A stretch of 10,965 nt of DNA from NCBI GenBank assembly GCA_023255095.1, contig JALRJJ010000094.1, positions 1 through 10,965 on the forward strand. The letters run 5' to 3'. The number at the start of each line of letters is the position of its first letter. Position 1 is the stretch's first letter. Both the position numbers and the translations under genes were made by a program. This stretch comes from a bacterium. GTDB taxonomy: Bacteria; Fidelibacterota; Marinisomatia; Marinisomatales; Marinisomataceae. Shown piece by piece: positions 7,757-10,965 of this stretch. The notes under the pieces are model-generated. The model was not told the origin of the DNA, ran no database searches, and saw only the letters and a program-made list of their open reading frames with translations.

Positions 7757-8188
7757 ATGACTAAATGGTCTAAAGAAAAATTTGTTCAACACCTAACATC
7801 AAATTGTGAAAATCATGTTGCTATTAATTGTCTAGAGCTTGTCTCATTTTCTGAAAAACTATCTGACGAATTATCTTGGGGAACTGGTGATGAATGTGGA
7901 ACCATGACATTTAAATGTAACTCTGATTATGGGCTCCTTCCTCTTTTCAGATTGTCATCAAATGGAAAAATCAATTTACAGTTAAATTTTTTAAGAAGTA
8001 AAAATCTCAACAAACAAGTATTGAATGATATGATTATCAAATTTGAGTCAAATTTTTTAAGAGAATACGATCCAGAATCTTATCCCTCAGACTCCTACGA
8101 ACCAATTGAAGATTTAATTTGTACTCATAATCAATTAGAGAACTTTATGAAAACAATTGAGGGTTGTACTTTTAGATTAAAACAATAA
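7757..8188 (+). CDS. Hypothetical protein, 143 aa, unrecognised
   Basis: I do not recognise this family. The ATG at 7757 is preferred because GGAGG lies at 7748-7752, 4 bases upstream; the frame is also open from a TTG at 7736, but that would place the ribosome site inside the gene. No signal peptide or membrane segment is visible, so it is probably cytoplasmic. Residues 41-50 read WGTGDECGTM, followed by PLFRLSSNGKINLQLNFL (62-79). This looks like a compact beta-rich segment, followed by a more helical, acidic half with SYPSDSYEPIEDL (108-120). There are six cysteines (residues 17, 25, 47, 54, 122, 137), but none is paired as CxxC. Its stop overlaps the trigger factor start as TAATG, so the two are translated together. 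Function in or alongside protein folding is only a guess from position. Confidence 0.8.
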   Translation: MTKWSKEKFVQHLTSNCENHVAINCLELVSFSEKLSDELSWGTGDECGTMTFKCNSDYGLLPLFRLSSNGKINLQLNFLRSKNLNKQVLNDMIIKFESNFLREYDPESYPSDSYEPIEDLICTHNQLENFMKTIEGCTFRLKQ

Positions 8189-9477
8189 TGGATTTAAAAA
8201 CTAAATCTAAAAAAATTAATAACTTTACAATTGAGCTAAGTATCATTGCTAAATGGAATGAGATTCAATCTGATTATGAAAAATCGAAAGCAAAATTCGT
8301 TAAAACATTAAAGCTCCCAGGTTTTAGAAAAGGCAAAGTTCCCCCAAGCATAGTAAAAAATCAATATTCTTCATCAATTGATTTAGCTTTTGTAGAAGAT
8401 TTCTCAGAAAAATATTTTATTTTAGCCCTTCAACAAGAAAAGTTACAGCCAATCAACCAAGCTGGTTTGAAAGATATTGATTTTTCTTTTGGCAGTGATT
8501 TTTCATTTAAAGCTGAGTTTGAAATTAATCCTGAAATTAAAGTGCCTACGTTGAAAAAGAATATGGTCACTGTTGAAAAGATTGAATTTCTTTTTGATAA
8601 CGATGAAGTAGAACAAACAATAAATAATATATTAAATTCTCAATCTTCTATTGATGATGTTAAAGATTCTCCGAAAGAAAATGATTATTTAATTTGTTCA
8701 ATTCAGGAAATTGATAATTCTGGGTTGCCCATCATAGGTAGTTCAGAAAAAAAATATTTTCAGATAGGACAAGAACCTTTGATTGGTAAAAACTTAACCA
8801 TTTTTGATGGTAAGAAAGTTTCAGAATCTGTGAATACTGAATTGGACTTAGGAAATGGTAAAAGAAATTATTCAATTACTTTAGAATCAATTCAAAGGAG
8901 AGTTGCTCCAAATTTAGACTTAGAATTTATTCAAAAAATGGACCCTAGTTGCAAATCAATTGATGAATGGAAGAAAAAAATTGAAGAAAGTCTTTCAAGA
9001 GAATACAACAACAAATCATTAGAAATATTTAACTCTTCTTTAATAGAAAGTTTTGTAAAGCTTATCGATCCTCCTTTACCCTCTTCAATGTTTGAAAATT
9101 ATATGAATAACATCGTTCATGACATTCGCCACAATCAAAAGTATACTCATTTGGAAGAGGATAAAATTAGGGAGGATTACAAGTTGTATGCTGAAAATAA
9201 CATTAAGTGGTTTTTAGTTAGAAACGCTATCATTGATAGAGAAAATATTCAGGTTCCTGATGAAGATGTGAAAGATTATATAGAAAAAGCAATTCAAAAT
9301 GAAACTGACGAAAAAAGAAAATCTGAAATTGAAAGATTCTATAAAAAACCATCCAATGTCCAAAGATTAAAAGATGATATGTTCGATGAAAAATTAATTC
9401 ATTTATTATCGTCTTTTTCAAAAATTAAGAATGTTACTAAGCACACTAAAGATTTAAAAGATGGACATAATCACTAG
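8188..9477 (+). CDS. tig: Trigger factor (ribosome-associated chaperone), reduced PPIase domain
   Basis: Trigger factor docks at the ribosome exit tunnel and shields nascent chains. The N-terminal ribosome-binding domain contains the signature GFRKGKVP (45-52) in the loop that contacts ribosomal protein uL23. The C-terminal region (about 245-429) has the expected long helical arms, starting near PNLDLEFIQKMD, and includes many charged residues. The middle region (about 160-240) sits where the FKBP-type peptidyl-prolyl isomerase domain should be, but it is shortened and poorly matched: only YFQIGQEPLIG recalls the family, and the segment after it is contracted. Isomerase activity may be absent. 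The length of 429 aa is near normal. The ATG shares its A with the TAA of the upstream gene, and the C-terminus ends in a histidine-containing tail (DGHNH). Its 3' end overlaps the next gene by 17 bases if that gene begins at 9461. Confidence 0.9.
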   Translation: MDLKTKSKKINNFTIELSIIAKWNEIQSDYEKSKAKFVKTLKLPGFRKGKVPPSIVKNQYSSSIDLAFVEDFSEKYFILALQQEKLQPINQAGLKDIDFSFGSDFSFKAEFEINPEIKVPTLKKNMVTVEKIEFLFDNDEVEQTINNILNSQSSIDDVKDSPKENDYLICSIQEIDNSGLPIIGSSEKKYFQIGQEPLIGKNLTIFDGKKVSESVNTELDLGNGKRNYSITLESIQRRVAPNLDLEFIQKMDPSCKSIDEWKKKIEESLSREYNNKSLEIFNSSLIESFVKLIDPPLPSSMFENYMNNIVHDIRHNQKYTHLEEDKIREDYKLYAENNIKWFLVRNAIIDRENIQVPDEDVKDYIEKAIQNETDEKRKSEIERFYKKPSNVQRLKDDMFDEKLIHLLSSFSKIKNVTKHTKDLKDGHNH

Positions 9478-10696
9478 AATGGAAAATTTTCAAGGCATTT
9501 TAGGTATAGCTTCGATTTTACTAATCGCTTTTTTTCTTTCAGACAATCGAAAAGAAATTAATAAGAAAACCATTTTCAATGGAATCGTCTTACAATTTCT
9601 TTTGGGAGTTTTTATCTTAGTTACTCCGATTGGAAAACCTATTTTTCAGTATCTAGATTCAGCTGTCACTAGACTAATTAGTTTTGCTGATGCGGGAAGT
9701 GATTTTCTTTTTCAATCATATATAACAGGTGCTTTTGAACCTGCATTAGTCAATTTTGCTTTTCGAACCTTACCTACAGTAATATTCTTTTCTGCACTTA
9801 TATCAGTATTGTATCATTTCGGTATCATTCAGATAGTCGTTAAAGGTTTTGCTGTCATTTTTCAGAGAATATTAAAAACTAGCGGAAGTGAATCATTGAG
9901 TGTATCTGCTAATATTTTTCTTGGTCAAACTGAATCTCCCCTTCTTGTGAGGCCATTTGTTTCAACAATGACAAAATCTGAATTAGCTACAATTATGATT
10001 GGAGGTTTTGCAACTGCTGCTGGAGGAGTGCTTGCAATTTATGTTGGATGGCTGTCTGATATACCTGGAATTGCTGGACATTTATTAACGGCTTCAGTGA
10101 TGTCTGCTCCTGCAGCCATAGTAATCGCTAAGATTATTTTTCCTGAAATTGAAGAGTCTAAAACAATGGGTAATTTAAATCTTCAAATTGAAAAAACAAC
10201 AAGCAGTGCGATGGAAGCATTAGCTTCCGGAGCTTCATCAGGATTAAAACTTGCAGCGAATATTGCTGCCATGTTAATTGCTTTTTTAGCTATTCTTGCA
10301 ATGATAAACTATTTATTGTCTTTCGCAGGAGTTTCTCTAGAAAGTATTCTAGGTTTTATTTTTATGCCCTTGGCATGGGCGATGGGAGCCCCATGGAATG
10401 AAGCCAGTATTTTAGGTGCATTAATGGGTAAAAAATTAGTTTTTACAGAATTAATTGCTTATACTGATCTTCAGGCTTTAATCAACTCCCAAGCTATTTC
10501 AGAAAGAACAGCAATTATTGCAGCTTACGCGTTATGCGGTTTTGCTAATTTTGGATCAATTGGTATTCAATTAGGAGGAATTGGTTCAATTGCTCCTGAT
10601 AGAATTAAAGATATATCATCCCTTGTAGCTAAGGCAATGATTGGTGGTGCATTGGCATCATGGCTCACAGCTTCAATCGCTGGAATTTTACTCTAA
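9461..10696 (+). CDS. nupC: Concentrative nucleoside transporter (CNT/NupC family)
   Basis: CNT proteins import nucleosides across the inner membrane by H+ or Na+ symport. The 411-aa protein is strongly hydrophobic with many membrane segments, beginning about residue 11 after a short polar start. Substrate-site motifs known from the Vibrio cholerae CNT structure are intact: GQTESP (155-160, nucleobase side), PWNEA (E314) and GFANFGSIGIQ (N363, S366, ribose side), then GGIGSIAPDR (372-381). The start is uncertain. ATG at 9461 overlaps trigger factor by 17 bases. ATG at 9479 (residue 7) lies one base past the tig stop and gives an N-terminus closer in length to E. coli NupC. Neither has a clear Shine-Dalgarno site, so coupling to tig translation is likely. 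Whether the coupled ion is proton or sodium cannot be decided here. Confidence 0.93.
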   Translation: MDIITRMENFQGILGIASILLIAFFLSDNRKEINKKTIFNGIVLQFLLGVFILVTPIGKPIFQYLDSAVTRLISFADAGSDFLFQSYITGAFEPALVNFAFRTLPTVIFFSALISVLYHFGIIQIVVKGFAVIFQRILKTSGSESLSVSANIFLGQTESPLLVRPFVSTMTKSELATIMIGGFATAAGGVLAIYVGWLSDIPGIAGHLLTASVMSAPAAIVIAKIIFPEIEESKTMGNLNLQIEKTTSSAMEALASGASSGLKLAANIAAMLIAFLAILAMINYLLSFAGVSLESILGFIFMPLAWAMGAPWNEASILGALMGKKLVFTELIAYTDLQALINSQAISERTAIIAAYALCGFANFGSIGIQLGGIGSIAPDRIKDISSLVAKAMIGGALASWLTASIAGILL

Positions 10697-10715
10697 AAAT
10701 TTTCTTATTTTTTTC

Positions 10716-10730
10716 TTGGTAATATACCAA
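10716..10730. repeat. Short palindrome TTGGTA-ATA-TACCAA
   Basis: Two perfect 6-base arms (10716-10721 and 10725-10730) flank a 3-base centre, 19 bases after the transporter stop. A T-run precedes rather than follows it, so it does not look like an intrinsic terminator for the plus strand. Its arms resemble the TTGGT/ACCAA repeat at 7701-7719. It may be a protein site or chance. Confidence 0.3.
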
Positions 10731-10755
10731 AAGTATGATAAGTTTCTCCACTTTT

Positions 10756-10778
10756 GCGCATAAAATGATTGCGCTTTT
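10756..10778 (+). terminator. Possible weak intrinsic terminator after nupC
   Basis: GCGCA (10756-10760) and TGCGC (10770-10774) can pair around a 9-base AT-rich loop and are followed by TTTT (10775-10778). This is the only G+C-rich stem in an AT-rich gap and lies 60 bases past the transporter stop, in the right place to separate it from the rRNA transcript. The stem is only 5 bp and the T-tract is short. The repeated TTGCGC could instead be part of the rRNA promoter region. Confidence 0.35.
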
Positions 10779-10791
10779 AGTTATTTGAAAA

Positions 10792-10820
10792 TTTACTATG
10801 TAGAACCTTTAAGTTTTAAT
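10792..10820 (+). promoter_or_regulatory. Candidate rRNA promoter and leader
   Basis: TTTACT (10792-10797) and TTTAAT (10815-10820) are 17 bases apart; TTGAAA (10785-10790) with TTTAAG (10808-10813), also 17 apart, is an alternative. GAACCTTTAAGT (10803-10814) shares the CTTTAA core of the boxA antitermination element found in rRNA leaders, which would need a promoter further upstream, for example around 10769. I cannot choose between these. An rRNA promoter must lie between the transporter stop and 10855 if this 16S gene is first in its operon. Confidence 0.3.
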
Positions 10821-10854
10821 CCTGGAGTTAGACAACAAACTTTAATTAAAATAT

Positions 10855-10898
10855 ACAATTGAGAGTTTGATCCTGGCTCAGGACGAACGCTGGCGGCG
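10855..10898 (+). rRNA. rrs: 16S ribosomal RNA, first ~44 bases only
   Basis: GAGAGTTTGATCCTGGCTCA followed by GGACGAACGCTGGCGGCG (10861-10898) is the universally conserved 5' end of bacterial 16S rRNA. By comparison with E. coli numbering, A10862 is position 8, so the mature 5' end should be near 10855. The upstream DNA is AT-rich like the rest of the window, which supports a real rRNA gene of this organism. After 10898 the expected continuation (a variant of TGCCTAACACATGCAAGTCG) is absent, so the match ends abruptly within the 5' helices. The GACGAACGCTGGCGG form is common in several phyla and differs from the usual Bacteroidota GATGAACGCTAGCGG. Confidence 0.9.
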
Positions 10899-10965
10899 GC
10901 GGCTTGGATGGCGGCAAGGAACACCTCGCCTGCGTCGCGCTCGAGCGCGTGCACGTGTGGGACGT
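10899..10965. other. Foreign high-G+C tail, probable assembly chimera
   Basis: By hand count 47 of these 67 bases are G or C (about 70%), in sharp contrast to the AT-rich DNA before the 16S start. The sequence replaces what should be 16S rRNA. One plus-strand frame (codons from 10901) is open to the edge and has G or C at 19 of 21 third positions, reading GGKEHLACVALERVHVWD in its later part, which is the codon pattern of a high-G+C genome. I do not recognise the protein. The join lies in a GGC repeat (10892-10903) that also matches the 16S GGCGGCG, so a false overlap there would explain the junction. Confidence 0.8.

Noticed and set aside
9230..9421. Minus-strand open frame inside trigger factor
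   Set aside because: Phe/Tyr/His-rich translation typical of the antisense of lysine- and glutamate-rich coding DNA; no other support.
10862..10881. Primer or adapter contamination (match to the universal 27F 16S primer)
   Set aside because: The match continues 17 bases beyond the primer as genuine 16S sequence and is preceded by AT-rich leader-like DNA, so a real 16S 5' end is more likely. The artefact begins only after 10898.

Overview
The window is AT-rich bacterial DNA with short intergenic gaps and several overlapping gene ends (ATGA, TAATG, TAGATG). This suggests a compact, streamlined genome, probably from an uncultivated marine or aquatic bacterium. The 5' end of 16S rRNA begins GAGAGTTTGATCCTGGCTCAGGACGAACGCTGGCGGCG, which is not the usual Bacteroidota form. 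A Marinimicrobia-like or other FCB-related host is possible, but this is a guess from general character. No gene in the window settles the taxonomy.

Layout. Positions 1-1675 (minus strand) hold rpe followed by a transketolase gene cut by the left edge; the two overlap by ATGA and form a pentose-phosphate pair. A 91-base divergent gap follows. It carries a perfect 20-bp palindrome of the ACCGACCGGTCGGT type that touches the start codon of a TetR-family regulator. Positions 1767-7665 (plus strand) are one tight operon: tetR, a long (604 aa) acyl-CoA dehydrogenase (fadE type), a thiolase (fadA type) and a fused 3-hydroxyacyl-CoA dehydrogenase/enoyl-CoA hydratase (fadN type). Together these three enzymes cover all four steps of a fatty-acid beta-oxidation cycle, as in the Bacillus fadNAE set but in reversed gene order. 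The regulator probably represses the set and is released by an acyl-CoA ligand.

After a 91-base gap with a possible promoter, a second plus-strand operon (7757-10696) contains an unrecognised 143-aa protein, trigger factor (tig) and a concentrative nucleoside transporter (nupC type). The three genes are translationally coupled or overlapping. A 158-base AT-rich leader leads to the start of a 16S rRNA gene (about 10855-10898).

The last 67 bases (10899-10965) do not continue 16S rRNA. They switch abruptly to about 70% G+C coding-like sequence, starting in a GGC-repeat. This looks like a chimeric contig end rather than biology. I found no CRISPR array, insertion sequence, tRNA, phage gene or defence system. 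Most of the window is ordinary metabolism; the best points for a second look are the operator/start-codon arrangement, the small orphan protein coupled to tig, and the chimeric end.
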